Shown here: piece by piece, positions 15,772-25,153 of the stretch | How positions within the stretch are numbered: the stretch's first letter is position 1 | Layout of the letters: each line of letters starts with the position of its first letter | NCBI GenBank assembly: GCA_012727425.1 | Contig: JAAYHQ010000059.1 | Location: 1-34,839, forward strand | Direction: 5' to 3' | Origin: Bacillota bacterium | Lineage (GTDB): Bacteria; Bacillota; UBA4882; UBA10575 | DNA: 34,839 nucleotides | The notes under the pieces: generated by a model | What the model saw: the letters and a program-made list of their open reading frames with translations, nothing else | What the model was told of the DNA's origin: nothing | The model's database searches: none | Made by a program: the position numbers and the translations under genes

Positions 15772-17895
15772 GTGCCCGGTTTGAATCCGTTAGTGATCAG
15801 AAAAAGAACGACCTTGCTTCTATTAGGCATCTTTGGCTTAATAGGAATTCTGACAGGTCGTCTTTTCTATATTCAGGGGATTAAAGCCAGTTACTATCAG
15901 CATCTGGCTGAAGACCAAAGGCTAAGGGATATTCGGGTCGAACCGATGCGTGGCACGATCTTCGACCGGAAGCTGAACACCTTAGCCTTTAGTTTCGAAA
16001 CGGAAGCCGTTTACGCTATTCCTCACCAGATCAAGGACCCGCAGGGCACGGCGAAGATAGTTGCCGAAAAATTGAACCTTCCGGAAAAGGAAGTTTATAG
16101 CAAGTTGACGAAGAAAACATCGTTTGTGTGGTTAAAAATGAAGCCTTTACCGGAAGAAGTCCAAAAAATTAAGGAAGCCCGCCTGCCTGGGGTGGAAGTG
16201 GCGCAAAAAGCGCAACGGTTTTACCTCCAGGGAAGCCTGGCCGCCCATGTCCTGGGCATCTCCGGCATCGACAACCAGGGTTTGGAAGGCATCGAAAAAT
16301 ACTATGACCAATACCTTAGCGGAATTCCCGGCCGCGAACAAGCCGAGTATGACTCCAAAGGGGATCATATTCCCTTGGGTGAACGCCGTTTCATCGACGC
16401 GCAAAACGGGGCATCGTTAGTTTTAACCATCGACCAGGTGATCCAGTATATTGCCGAACGGGAATTGGAGAAAGCCGTTTTAGAAAACGGGGCCAAAAAA
16501 GGGGCGGTCATTCTTATGGACCCAATGACCGGTGAAATCCTGGCCCTGGCCAATTACCCGTCTTTTGATCCCAACCATTACGCCCAGTACCCCGCGGCGA
16601 ACCGGCGAAACTGGGTCCTTGTCGACCAGTTTGAACCGGGGTCCACCTTTAAAATTGTGACGGCAGCGGCGGCTTTGGAGGAAGGGCTTGTCCGGCGGGA
16701 CTCCCGGTTTTTTGACCCGGGTTATATCGTGGTTGAAGACCGGCGGCTAAAGTGCTGGCGGGCGGGGGGACACGGCAGCCAAACCTTTGTCGAAGCTGTG
16801 GAGAATTCCTGCAACCCGGTCTTTGCGGCGCTGGCCCTCCGCTTGGGACAGCAGAAATTTCTCCAATATATCCATGCTTTCGGCTTTGGCCAGCAAACCG
16901 GCGTTGACTTTCCCGGAGAGGCGCGGGGCATCATCCCCCCGCCTGCACGGATCAAAAACGTGGAGCTCGCGACGATCGGTTTTGGGCAAGGGATCTCAAT
17001 CACTCCTTTACAGTTGCTCTGTGCGCTGAGCGCCATCGCCAACGGCGGTGAACTGCTTGAACCCCGTTTGGTCAAGGAAATCCGTACTCCCGACGGCAAG
17101 GAAGTCATCACAAAGTTTGAAAAGAAAACAATCCGGCGGGTCATCTCCGAGCAAACCGCCCGCGAGTTGGCCTCCATCCTCACTTCGGTGGTGGAAAACG
17201 GTTCCGGAAACCGGGCGCGGATTGCCGGATACCGGGTAGCCGGAAAGACCGGAACGGCGCAAAAACCGAGCAAAGGTGGTTACGGACAGGAACGGATTGC
17301 GTCTTTCATCGGCTTTGCCCCGGTTGAAAACCCGAAAGTGGCCGGAATGATCATCTTGGATGAACCACAAGGTCCGGTAAAATATGGTGGCGTCATTGCC
17401 GCGCCGTTTTTTTCTTCGATCGTGGGGGATGTTCTAAAGTATTTGGAGGTTGAACCCAGTAGAGAACAGGAAGAGCGGCGCCAAACCAACGAAGACAACC
17501 TGGTTGCTGTTCCAAACCTGTTGCATTTGCCCAAGGGAGAAGCGATTCAGATCTTGAAGCAAGCAGGGTTGACCTACCGGGAACTTGGGGTGGGTGAATA
17601 TGTGATCGCCCAGAACCCGAAGGCGGGGGTGGCCGTTGAACCGAAAACCACCATCTTGCTCTACTGTGATGAAGAATCAAGGTACCGCCGGGAACACGCT
17701 ACGGTGTTAGTACCTAATTTAGCTGGGTTTACGCCACAGGAAGCAACGAAAGCCCTTACGGAGTTGGGGTTGAAAATCGTGGTTAACGGTTCGGGCATCG
17801 CTTACCAGCAGACTCCGGCCCCCGGGACCCGGCTCTCGACCGGGGCGACTGTTACGGTCTACTTTATCACACCTGACACGGACCGGAAACGCTAG
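15772..17895 (+). CDS. spoVD: Class B penicillin-binding protein with PASTA domains (SpoVD/PBP2B type)
   Basis: Peptidoglycan transpeptidase anchored by one N-terminal membrane segment (about 13-32). 707 residues, GTG start after GGGGAGG. A pedestal/dimerisation domain (RGTIFDRKLNTLA) precedes the transpeptidase domain with S291-T-F-K294, S346-C-N348 and K492-T-G494, all intact. Two PASTA repeats follow (about 576-636 and 643-703), the second beginning VLVPNLAGFTPQEA. SpoVD (spore cortex) and PBP2B (vegetative septum) share this layout; with a single copy here, it may serve division as FtsI. FtsW, its usual glycosyltransferase partner, lies four genes on. Confidence 0.9.
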   Translation: MPGLNPLVIRKRTTLLLLGIFGLIGILTGRLFYIQGIKASYYQHLAEDQRLRDIRVEPMRGTIFDRKLNTLAFSFETEAVYAIPHQIKDPQGTAKIVAEKLNLPEKEVYSKLTKKTSFVWLKMKPLPEEVQKIKEARLPGVEVAQKAQRFYLQGSLAAHVLGISGIDNQGLEGIEKYYDQYLSGIPGREQAEYDSKGDHIPLGERRFIDAQNGASLVLTIDQVIQYIAERELEKAVLENGAKKGAVILMDPMTGEILALANYPSFDPNHYAQYPAANRRNWVLVDQFEPGSTFKIVTAAAALEEGLVRRDSRFFDPGYIVVEDRRLKCWRAGGHGSQTFVEAVENSCNPVFAALALRLGQQKFLQYIHAFGFGQQTGVDFPGEARGIIPPPARIKNVELATIGFGQGISITPLQLLCALSAIANGGELLEPRLVKEIRTPDGKEVITKFEKKTIRRVISEQTARELASILTSVVENGSGNRARIAGYRVAGKTGTAQKPSKGGYGQERIASFIGFAPVENPKVAGMIILDEPQGPVKYGGVIAAPFFSSIVGDVLKYLEVEPSREQEERRQTNEDNLVAVPNLLHLPKGEAIQILKQAGLTYRELGVGEYVIAQNPKAGVAVEPKTTILLYCDEESRYRREHATVLVPNLAGFTPQEATKALTELGLKIVVNGSGIAYQQTPAPGTRLSTGATVTVYFITPDTDRKR

Positions 17896-17905
17896 TGGAA
17901 TAATA

Positions 17906-17914
17906 TGCTAAAAT
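17906..17914 (+). promoter_or_regulatory. Possible extended -10 promoter before murE
   Basis: TG at 17906-17907 followed by TAAAAT (17909-17914) makes an extended -10; no good -35 is seen. It lies in the only gap of some size (69 bp) within the cluster. Confidence 0.3.
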
Positions 17915-17964
17915 ATGTTAAGAATAGCAGTGGGTGGAGAAATTAAAAGTTGAAGGTGTTACCG

Positions 17965-19437
17965 ATGAAGTTAAGCACAATTTTGCAGGGGATTTCGATC
18001 AGTCAATTCCGGGGCGACCCGGACGTTCCGATTTCAGCGGTCGTTACCGATTCGCGGGCCGTCACCCCCGGTTCATTATTTATCGCCTTAAAAGGTTCAC
18101 GCCATGATGGGCATCGTTTTGTCGACGAAGCAGTGGCGCGCGGGGCCAGTGCCGTCATGGTGGAAGAACCGGTCACCGTGGCGGCAGGAGTATGCGTGGT
18201 CCAGGTCGAAGATACCCAAAGCGCACAAGCGCTGGTAGGGAAGAATTTTTATGGGGATCCAGCCGCCAAACTCAAACTAATTGGGATCACGGGCACCAAG
18301 GGGAAGACCACAACCGCCTTTCTGATCCATTCCATCTTACAAGCGGCCGGTTGCAAGGCGGGTTTGATCGGGACCAATTACAATTTGGTCAACGGGGAGC
18401 GCCAGCCCGCCGTCAATACCACGCCCGCCTCTCTTGAACTGCACCGTCTGTTTGCGGAGATGGTGAAGGGCCAAACCGAGTATGTGGTGATGGAAGTCTC
18501 CTCCCATGCCATTGCCCTGGGGCGGATTGCCGGATTAAATTTTTACCGGGGTGTTTTTACTAATATCAGCCGGGACCATTTGGATTTTCACCGGACTTTT
18601 GATGAGTACTTAAAGGTGAAAACACGTTTCATTGCCAACTTGCCGGCTGCGACCGCTAAAGCCATTATTAACTTGGATGATCCTTTTGGCCCGCAGATTG
18701 CAGCAGCGACCGCGGCCGAAACCATCGGTTATGGGCTGGAACAGGAGGCGCCGGTCCGGGCGGAAAACATTAAGACAACCATGAAAGAGACGCTTTTTGA
18801 CTTGGTTGGTCCCGCCGGGCGTGTACCCCTTCGCCTCAACTTAATCGGCCGCTTTAATGTATATAATGCGTTGGCCGCCAGTGCCCTCGGCTTTTCCCTG
18901 GGTCTAAACGGAGAGACCATCCGGCGTGGACTGGCCCGGCTGGCTGGAGTACCGGGGCGTTTTGAAATTGTGCCCACCCGCGGCGATTATACCATTGTGG
19001 TTGATTATGCCCATACCCCGGATAGTTTGAAGAATCTGTTGACGACCGCCCGGGTCCTGGTTAAAAACCGGTTGATCACCGTTTTTGGATGTGGCGGCAA
19101 CCGGGACCAGGGAAAAAGGCCGTTGATGGGCGAAATCGCCGCCGAATTAAGTGACTACACGATCATTACCAATGATAATCCCCGGTGGGAAGACCCGGAA
19201 GTGATTGCGGAACAGATTAAGGCCGGGTTTTTGGCCAGAAAGCCCAATGGTAACGTCACCGTGCTCCTGGACCGGGGGGAAGCGATCCGCCAGGCGGTTC
19301 TGATGGCGGAAGCCGGCGATATGGTGGTGATTGCCGGTAAAGGACACGAAACCGATCAGGACTTTGGTGCCTACAAGATCCATTTTGACGATAAAGAAGC
19401 CGCGCAAGCCGCGGCACAAGAGAAAGAAGGGTCCTGA
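17965..19437 (+). CDS. murE: UDP-MurNAc-L-Ala-D-Glu:meso-diaminopimelate ligase
   Basis: Cytoplasmic ATP-dependent Mur ligase adding the third residue of the stem peptide. Start ATG 17965 (MKLSTILQGI) matches the family N-terminus and gives 490 residues; TTG 17950, better placed relative to GGTGGAG at 17934-17940, would add five. The three Mur domains are present: N-terminal UDP-binding, ATPase core with GITGTKGKTTT, and C-terminal domain with N403-DNPR-W, the DNPR motif that selects meso-DAP over lysine. The organism's wall is thus probably DAP-type. murF follows after six bases. Confidence 0.95.
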   Translation: MKLSTILQGISISQFRGDPDVPISAVVTDSRAVTPGSLFIALKGSRHDGHRFVDEAVARGASAVMVEEPVTVAAGVCVVQVEDTQSAQALVGKNFYGDPAAKLKLIGITGTKGKTTTAFLIHSILQAAGCKAGLIGTNYNLVNGERQPAVNTTPASLELHRLFAEMVKGQTEYVVMEVSSHAIALGRIAGLNFYRGVFTNISRDHLDFHRTFDEYLKVKTRFIANLPAATAKAIINLDDPFGPQIAAATAAETIGYGLEQEAPVRAENIKTTMKETLFDLVGPAGRVPLRLNLIGRFNVYNALAASALGFSLGLNGETIRRGLARLAGVPGRFEIVPTRGDYTIVVDYAHTPDSLKNLLTTARVLVKNRLITVFGCGGNRDQGKRPLMGEIAAELSDYTIITNDNPRWEDPEVIAEQIKAGFLARKPNGNVTVLLDRGEAIRQAVLMAEAGDMVVIAGKGHETDQDFGAYKIHFDDKEAAQAAAQEKEGS

Positions 19438-19443
19438 AAAAAG

Positions 19444-20853
19444 ATGCCGGAATTTACACTGGAAGAGATCATTAAAGCGACCAACGGCCGGTTGGCGACC
19501 GGCAGGAGCGAACTTCGCATTACTGGGGTTAGTATCGATAGCCGTAGTCTGGTTCCGGGTGATGTTTTTTTTGCCTTGAAGGGCTCCAATTTTGACGGCC
19601 ATACTTTCGCGGCGACGGCGGCCGAAAAGGGCGCGGCGGCGATTGTCAGCCAACAGGAGTTGGAACTCCCGGCCGCGTGGCCGGGGGCCGTGATCCGGGT
19701 GTCCGACACCCTGCAAGCCTATGGTGATTTAGCCCGTTACCACCGGCAACGCTATGCCTGTCCGGTGATCGGGATTACCGGAAGCAACGGGAAAACCACT
19801 ACCAAAGAGCTGATCGCAGCGGTTTTGCGGGAAAAGTACAATGTGGTCAAAACGGAAAAAAACTATAATAACGAGATTGGGCTGCCGCAGACTTTATTCA
19901 AGATGGACGGGACGACGGAAGCGGTAGTGGTGGAGATGGGGATGCGCGGCCGGGGCCAGATCGCTTATCTGGCAAGTTTGGCGCAACCGACGATCGGTGT
20001 TATCACCAACATCGGCGTAACCCACCTGGAACTGTTGGGAACGCAGGAGGCGATTGCCGCCGCCAAAGAGGAACTGATCCAAGGTCTTCCTCCGTCGGGC
20101 TTGGCGGTGCTCAACGGTGATGATCCCCTGGTGATCCCGATGGCCGCGCGTTTTGCGGGGGAGAGCCTGTTTTATAGTTTGGAAAAACCGGACACCTCTG
20201 GACATACAGCGCCGGCTCTTTATCTGGTGGCGGCCGCCACTGAGGGTGACCACGAAGTGGTGACGGTTGACGGCCGGTGGGGGCGGTTTGAATTTGCCCT
20301 CCCCTTGCTTGGACGCCACAATATTGCCAATGCGTTGGCGGCACTGGTCGTCGGTTTGGCGCTGGGTCTGACCCGGGACGAAGCGGTCCGTGGCCTCAAG
20401 CAGGTTGGTCCTGTCGAAAAGCGCCTCCGGAAAATAGAAATCGGGGGAATTACTGTTTTGGACGATACGTATAATGCCAGTCCTCCTTCGGTCCAAGCCG
20501 CTTTGGCGGTTTTGTCGCAGTTAAAGCACCCCGGACGCAAAATTGCCGTTTTGGGTGACATGTTGGAACTGGGTACCATGGCGCGGGAGGCCCACCAACA
20601 AATTGGGGAATTAACCGCCACCTATGGTTGCGCCGCCTTATTTGCTTACGGCCCTTTGTCTGTGGCGACTAAGGAAGGAGCGGCGCGGAAAGGGGTTGAC
20701 GCCCGCCACTTCGCTACCAAAGACGAGCTTTGGGCAGAGCTGAAAACTTATTTAATGCCGGGCGATGCGGTTCTGTTCAAAGGTTCCCGGGGCATGGCCA
20801 TGGAAACCCTGGTCGAAAAGGTTATTGCCCACCATGAGGGGGGAGGAGAATGA
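19444..20853 (+). CDS. murF: UDP-MurNAc-tripeptide:D-Ala-D-Ala ligase
   Basis: Completes the pentapeptide precursor with D-Ala-D-Ala. 469 residues, ATG start. P-loop GITGSNGKTTTKELI near residues 108-122, the EMGMRGRGQIAYLA and TNIGVTHLELLG segments, and DDTYNASPPS in the C-terminal domain are all conserved. Starts six bases after murE and overlaps mraY by four bases (ATGA), so the three are probably co-translated. Confidence 0.96.
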   Translation: MPEFTLEEIIKATNGRLATGRSELRITGVSIDSRSLVPGDVFFALKGSNFDGHTFAATAAEKGAAAIVSQQELELPAAWPGAVIRVSDTLQAYGDLARYHRQRYACPVIGITGSNGKTTTKELIAAVLREKYNVVKTEKNYNNEIGLPQTLFKMDGTTEAVVVEMGMRGRGQIAYLASLAQPTIGVITNIGVTHLELLGTQEAIAAAKEELIQGLPPSGLAVLNGDDPLVIPMAARFAGESLFYSLEKPDTSGHTAPALYLVAAATEGDHEVVTVDGRWGRFEFALPLLGRHNIANALAALVVGLALGLTRDEAVRGLKQVGPVEKRLRKIEIGGITVLDDTYNASPPSVQAALAVLSQLKHPGRKIAVLGDMLELGTMAREAHQQIGELTATYGCAALFAYGPLSVATKEGAARKGVDARHFATKDELWAELKTYLMPGDAVLFKGSRGMAMETLVEKVIAHHEGGGE

Positions 20854-21830
20854 GAATCCCTTGGTTTGGTCTGGCTTTAGCCGGTACCACGGCTTTTCTA
20901 ATTGTGATGCTGTTCGGTCCTTATGTCATCCGTCTTTTAACCAAACTAAAATTCGGGCAGACAGTGCGGAGTGACGGACCCAAAACCCACCAGGCAAAGA
21001 GCGGTACTCCGACGATGGGCGGCGTGCTGATTCTGTTTGGGATCACGGCGGGAACCATTGCCGGGCTCGGGGGTAACTGGTCCTACAATCTGCTTTGGAC
21101 GCTCTTCATCACCCTGGCCTATGGTGGTTTGGGTTTGGTCGATGACCTGTTAATCATTGCCTTCCATCGTTCTCTGGGCTTAAAAGCCCGCCACAAGTTA
21201 TTGGGACAAGTATTTTTTGCCGGTCTTTTCGGTTTGTATGTGGTCCAATCGGGGGCGATGGAGACTTTGAAAATACCCTATTTCAATTCGCATCTTGCTT
21301 TTATCAATCCGGTATTGACTTTTTTGTTTGTCGTCTTTACTTTAGTGGCCATGTCGAATGCGGTTAATCTCACCGACGGCCTGGATGGTTTAGCCAGCGG
21401 CACCACTTTAATTGCCGGACTGGCTATGGGAATCTTGGCGCTGGTCCAGGGGGAGACCGGCCTTGGGATCTTTGCGGCGGCGCTGGTCGGGGCCTGTTTA
21501 GGGTTTATCTGGTTTAACGCCCCGCCCGCCCAGGTTTTCATGGGGGACACCGGTGCCCTGGCCTTAGGCGGGGCCCTCGGCGCGATTGGAATTCTGTCCC
21601 GGACCGCCCTTTTTCTACCCATTATCGGTGGGGTCTTTGTGGCCGAAAATCTTTCGGTCATCCTCCAAGTCCTGAGTTTTAAGGCGCGGGGGAAACGGAT
21701 TTTACGGATGGCCCCTTTGCACCACCATTATGAACTGGGGGGCATGCCCGAAAGCAAAGTGGTGGTCCGGTTTTGGATTGTCAGCATCTTACTGGCATTA
21801 TTCGGCCTGGCAGGATATAAAATAGGATAG
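20850..21830 (+). CDS. mraY: Phospho-MurNAc-pentapeptide transferase MraY
   Basis: Integral membrane enzyme transferring phospho-MurNAc-pentapeptide to undecaprenyl phosphate (lipid I). 326 residues, about ten membrane segments. Conserved motifs: QAKSGTPTMGG near residue 49, GLVDDL with the catalytic Asp pair, SNAVNLTDGLDGLASG near 170, FMGDTGALALGG, and APLHHHYELGG near 290. ATG overlaps the murF stop. In Bacillota the next gene is usually murD; here it is ftsW. Confidence 0.97.
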   Translation: MRIPWFGLALAGTTAFLIVMLFGPYVIRLLTKLKFGQTVRSDGPKTHQAKSGTPTMGGVLILFGITAGTIAGLGGNWSYNLLWTLFITLAYGGLGLVDDLLIIAFHRSLGLKARHKLLGQVFFAGLFGLYVVQSGAMETLKIPYFNSHLAFINPVLTFLFVVFTLVAMSNAVNLTDGLDGLASGTTLIAGLAMGILALVQGETGLGIFAAALVGACLGFIWFNAPPAQVFMGDTGALALGGALGAIGILSRTALFLPIIGGVFVAENLSVILQVLSFKARGKRILRMAPLHHHYELGGMPESKVVVRFWIVSILLALFGLAGYKIG

Positions 21831-21875
21831 GTAATATCAATTAGGGTGGTTCCGCGCGGGAGTGGAGGTGAAGGC

Positions 21876-22976
21876 ATGAAAGCGGGGAAACCGGATCTTT
21901 TCCTCATTTTGGTGGTTTTATTTCTGTTAACCCTAGGCGTTGTGATGGTGACCAGCGCCAGTTTCCCCCGGGCCTTAAGCGCGACCGGCGGAGCCGATCC
22001 TTTTTCTTTCGGTAAAAAACAGCTGTTTTTTTCCCTGCTTTCCCTGGTCCTTATGGTGGTTATGATTAACTTCGATTATCACCGGCTGCGCCGTTTTACG
22101 GTTTTGTTTGCGGTTTTGGCGCCGGTTCTCTTGGTCCTGGTTCTCTTTTTTGGGGCGGAAATCAACGGGGCGCGGCGCTGGTTTGACCTGAAGATTTTTA
22201 ACTTCCAACCTTCGGAGTTTGCCAAACTGGCGCTCATCTTTGTCCTGGCCCATTATTTGACCGAGATCGGATCGGAAGTGCGGAATTTTTCAACGGGGAT
22301 GCTTATCCCCCTGGTTTACGCCGGCTTAATCTGTGGGTTGGTCATGATGGAACCGGATTTGGGGACCACCATTGTTATTTTCGCCATCTTCTTGACGATG
22401 CTTTTTGCGGCGGGTGTGCGGATTGGCCATCTTTTTCTGCTTTCCGTGTCCGCCATTGCGGCCGGCGTGGTCTTAATTATCAAAGAACCCTACCGGTTAC
22501 AACGGTTTTTTTCCTTTCTTGACCCCACGCAAGACCCCCAGGGCGCAGGGTGGCAAATCCTCCAATCCTTGATGGCTTTAGGTTCCGGTGGAATCATCGG
22601 GTTAGGGTTGGGGCGGAGCCGGCAAAAGTTTTTTTACTTGCCGGAACCCCACACCGACTATATTTATTCGATTATCGGCGAAGAATTGGGGCTCCTCGGT
22701 ACCATCCTGGTCTTGTTGCTCTTTCTTTGCCTGGCGTGGCGGGGTTATAAAGTTGCCTTGTCGGCCAAGGATCATTACGGGAGTCTCTTGGCGGTTGGGA
22801 TCACCTCTTGGCTGGTGGTTCAAGCTTTAATCAATATTGCGGTTGTGACTGCCACGATTCCGGCCACCGGGATTACACTTCCCCTGGTAAGCTATGGCGG
22901 TTCCTCTTTGGGCCTGACCATGCTGGCGGTGGGTATTTTATTGAATATCTCACGGGAGCCGCGGGAAAGTCAATAA
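21876..22976 (+). CDS. ftsW: SEDS peptidoglycan glycosyltransferase FtsW/SpoVE
   Basis: Polytopic SEDS-family enzyme polymerising lipid II at the septum (FtsW) or spore cortex (SpoVE). The start is ATG 21876 behind GGAGGTGA (366 residues); an open frame back to 21846 lacks a ribosome site. Ten or so membrane segments and the family signatures INGARRWFDL, FQPSEFAKLALI, PDLGTT, YIYSIIGEELGLLG and the C-terminal LPLVSYGGSS are present. Only one SEDS gene is in the window, paired with the single PASTA PBP. murD and murG, its usual neighbours, are missing here. Confidence 0.94.
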   Translation: MKAGKPDLFLILVVLFLLTLGVVMVTSASFPRALSATGGADPFSFGKKQLFFSLLSLVLMVVMINFDYHRLRRFTVLFAVLAPVLLVLVLFFGAEINGARRWFDLKIFNFQPSEFAKLALIFVLAHYLTEIGSEVRNFSTGMLIPLVYAGLICGLVMMEPDLGTTIVIFAIFLTMLFAAGVRIGHLFLLSVSAIAAGVVLIIKEPYRLQRFFSFLDPTQDPQGAGWQILQSLMALGSGGIIGLGLGRSRQKFFYLPEPHTDYIYSIIGEELGLLGTILVLLLFLCLAWRGYKVALSAKDHYGSLLAVGITSWLVVQALINIAVVTATIPATGITLPLVSYGGSSLGLTMLAVGILLNISREPRESQ

Positions 22977-22979
22977 TGT

Positions 22980-23154
22980 TTGGTGAGCGCCGGTGCAAAC
23001 ACGGGACAAACCTGGCCCGTTGTCACTAAGCCGATGTCTTTTGCATAAAATACCTACGTCATAACTTAGTGTGAAAAGGATCGTCCCTACAGCCCATGTG
23101 CACTTTGGTTTACCTTTACAGGTAATTGTTTTGGCAAGAATGGAGGTGACACGG
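22980..23154 (+). promoter_or_regulatory. Leader before murA with inverted repeats and a possible promoter
   Basis: The 178-bp gap can fold ACGGG (23001-23005) with CCCGT (23016-23020), and CACTAAG (23024-23030) with CTTAGTG (23065-23071), with GATGT/ACGTC inside the latter. A candidate promoter, TTGTCA (23020-23025) and CATAAA (23044-23049) at 18 bp, overlaps the second repeat. No known riboswitch could be assigned. Confidence 0.35.
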
Positions 23155-24417
23155 GTGGAGCAGTTGCACATTACCGGTGGACAGCGGCTTCGGGGCCAAG
23201 TGCGCATCAGTGGTGCCAAAAATGCGGTACTTAAACTAATGGCGGCTTCGCTTTTGGTCGAAAGCGAGTGTATTATCCGGAATGTCCCCTTAATTCAAGA
23301 TGTTTTAACCATGATTGAAGTGTTGCGCAGTTTGGGGATGGAGGTGTCCTGGGAGGAAGAGGCTGTTTTACGGATCAGACCCAAGAAAGATCTGAATTTT
23401 GTTGCCCCGGATGAACTGGTCAGAGAGATGCGTGCCTCCGTTCAGGTGATGGGCCCGCTTTTAACGAAAATTGGCCGGGTGAAGCTTTACCAACCGGGTG
23501 GCTGTGTTATTGGCCAGCGGCCGATCGATTTACACCTCAAAGGTTTTCAAGCATTGGGTGCGAAGGTGGTGGAAGAGCACGGCTACGTTTATGCCGAAGC
23601 CGGTAAACTAAAAGGGGTTGATATTCACCTTGATTTTCCCAGTGTGGGGGCGACCGAGAACATAATGGCGGCGGCGATTTTGGCAGAAGGGACGACCGTG
23701 ATCAAAAATGCGGCCAAAGAGCCGGAGATCATCGAGGAACAGAACTTTTATAACCGTTTGGGAGCCCGCATCCGCGGGGCAGGCACGGATACGATCCGGA
23801 TTGAAGGCGTGCCGGCTTTGCGTTCGACGCCGGTCGATTATACCGTGATTCCCGACCGGATTGAAGCGGGAACCTACATTTTAGCCGCGACGATTACCGG
23901 CGGAGAGGTTACCTTGCTTGATGTGATTCCTGAGCATGTCGAAGCTTTAACCTCCAAGCTCAAAGAGAGCGGGGTCCAGATTGAGACGGACGGTGACACC
24001 ATGAAGGTCACCGCAGACCGCCGCCTTGCGCCCGTGGATATTACGGTTTTACCTTACCCCGGTTTTCCCACCGATCTGCAGCCGCAAATTACAGCGGTTA
24101 TGTCCCTGGCGGATGGGACCAGCTTGATTACGGAGAATGTCTTTGGGGCCCGTTTCCGTTACGTGGATGAATTAATCCGGATGGGTGCCAACATCCGCGT
24201 CGAGGGGAGAAGTGCAGTAGTCAAGGGTGTAAACCGCCTGACCGGTGCTGCGGTCATCGCGCCGGATCTGCGGGCGGGGGCCGCTCTGGTGTTGGCGGGG
24301 TTGGCCGCGGAAGGAAGAACCATTATTGAAGGGGTTCACTACATTGACCGTGGGTATGAACGGATTGAGGAGAAACTAGCCGCCTTGGGTGCGGATATTA
24401 CCCGTGTTACTATTTAG
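23155..24417 (+). CDS. murA: UDP-N-acetylglucosamine 1-carboxyvinyltransferase
   Basis: First committed step of peptidoglycan synthesis, moving enolpyruvate from PEP to UDP-GlcNAc; the target of fosfomycin. The start is GTG 23155 (MEQLHITGGQRLRGQVRISG), about 7 nt after GGAGGTG; 420 residues, the normal length. Visible motifs are SGAKNAVLKLMAASLL, the active-site loop GGCVIG with Cys117 (the residue alkylated by fosfomycin in sensitive enzymes), PDRIEAGTYILAA, and TDLQPQ. Upstream open reading to 23071 lacks homology. Its position right after ftsW, without murG, murB or ftsQ, is unusual. Confidence 0.95.
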   Translation: MEQLHITGGQRLRGQVRISGAKNAVLKLMAASLLVESECIIRNVPLIQDVLTMIEVLRSLGMEVSWEEEAVLRIRPKKDLNFVAPDELVREMRASVQVMGPLLTKIGRVKLYQPGGCVIGQRPIDLHLKGFQALGAKVVEEHGYVYAEAGKLKGVDIHLDFPSVGATENIMAAAILAEGTTVIKNAAKEPEIIEEQNFYNRLGARIRGAGTDTIRIEGVPALRSTPVDYTVIPDRIEAGTYILAATITGGEVTLLDVIPEHVEALTSKLKESGVQIETDGDTMKVTADRRLAPVDITVLPYPGFPTDLQPQITAVMSLADGTSLITENVFGARFRYVDELIRMGANIRVEGRSAVVKGVNRLTGAAVIAPDLRAGAALVLAGLAAEGRTIIEGVHYIDRGYERIEEKLAALGADITRVTI

Positions 24418-24519
24418 CCGAATTACCTCCTACCACCGAGAAGAGAAAATTTAAGGAATATTTTTCAGAGATAATCGTAACATTTAAGGAGAGAACTATT
24501 TTCAGGGGGAGGGCTAAAT

Positions 24520-25011
24520 TTGGAAACCAAAAGATCGCTAAAGGCCTTTACTTCGATCTTGACCAAAGTAGCCGGTCTGGTTTTCTTTGCGTTTCTTGCT
24601 ATTTCGTTGGGGGTAATCTTTGGGACTTTATTTAAAGACTGGGTCAGTGAAGATCCATTATCACCAGTTCAAGGTTTGAACGAACCATACCAGGAACCGC
24701 TGACGATCAAGCTTCCGGAACAAGAGGGATCAAGTAACACCAGTAGTAGCAGTAGCAGCTACTTATCATCTGATGAATATTTCCCGGTGGAAAAAACGGT
24801 CAGCTTTAAAGTCCAGGTTGGTCCCTTCCAAGCGAGGGAAGAAGCTCTGCAGGTGGCCAGCATCCTCCAGAGTGAAGGGTATCCGGTGTTTGTCAGTAGA
24901 GGCCAGCCCTGTTATGTTCAGGTTGGTGCCTTTTCCAATCCGAACAACGCCAGTAACCTCCAGAACGAACTTTTGAGTAAAGGTTATTCGGCCTATATTA
25001 AAGAAGAATAA
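24520..25011 (+). CDS. Membrane-anchored SPOR-domain protein
   Basis: 163 residues from TTG after GGGGGAGGG. One membrane segment at about 14-37 (ILTKVAGLVFFAFLAISLG) is followed by a low-complexity Ser-rich linker (about 72-84) and a C-terminal SPOR domain (about 93-160) with two similar halves, FKVQVGPFQAREEALQVASIL and CYVQVGAFSNPNNASNLQ. SPOR domains bind denuded glycan strands at division sites. A role in septation or spore wall turnover is plausible from its position behind the wall cluster, but unproven. The 102 bp upstream show no clear promoter. Confidence 0.85.
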   Translation: METKRSLKAFTSILTKVAGLVFFAFLAISLGVIFGTLFKDWVSEDPLSPVQGLNEPYQEPLTIKLPEQEGSSNTSSSSSSYLSSDEYFPVEKTVSFKVQVGPFQAREEALQVASILQSEGYPVFVSRGQPCYVQVGAFSNPNNASNLQNELLSKGYSAYIKEE

Positions 25012-25052
25012 CAGCTGGTCTGTGACGAGCGAGCTTAATTGAACCTAAACGG

Positions 25053-25098
25053 CAATTCTTTTAAAGGCAGGATTTATAAAAGAATTGTCGTATTTTTT
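25053..25098 (+). terminator. Terminator after the SPOR gene
   Basis: CAATTCTTTT (25053-25062) and AAAAGAATTG (25078-25087) pair over ten bases around a 15-base loop, followed by seven T from 25092. It separates the wall genes from the redox cluster. Confidence 0.65.
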
Positions 25099-25153
25099 TG
25101 TAGGCTTTTTTTCATTAATCCAGTTGGTGAATTGGCCATAGGGAGAGGGCTGG

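Noticed and set aside
22980-23070. Possible cobalamin-type riboswitch before murA
   Set aside because: A short GGTGCAAA...CACT stretch recalls B12 motifs, but the conserved core and a fitting downstream gene are missing.
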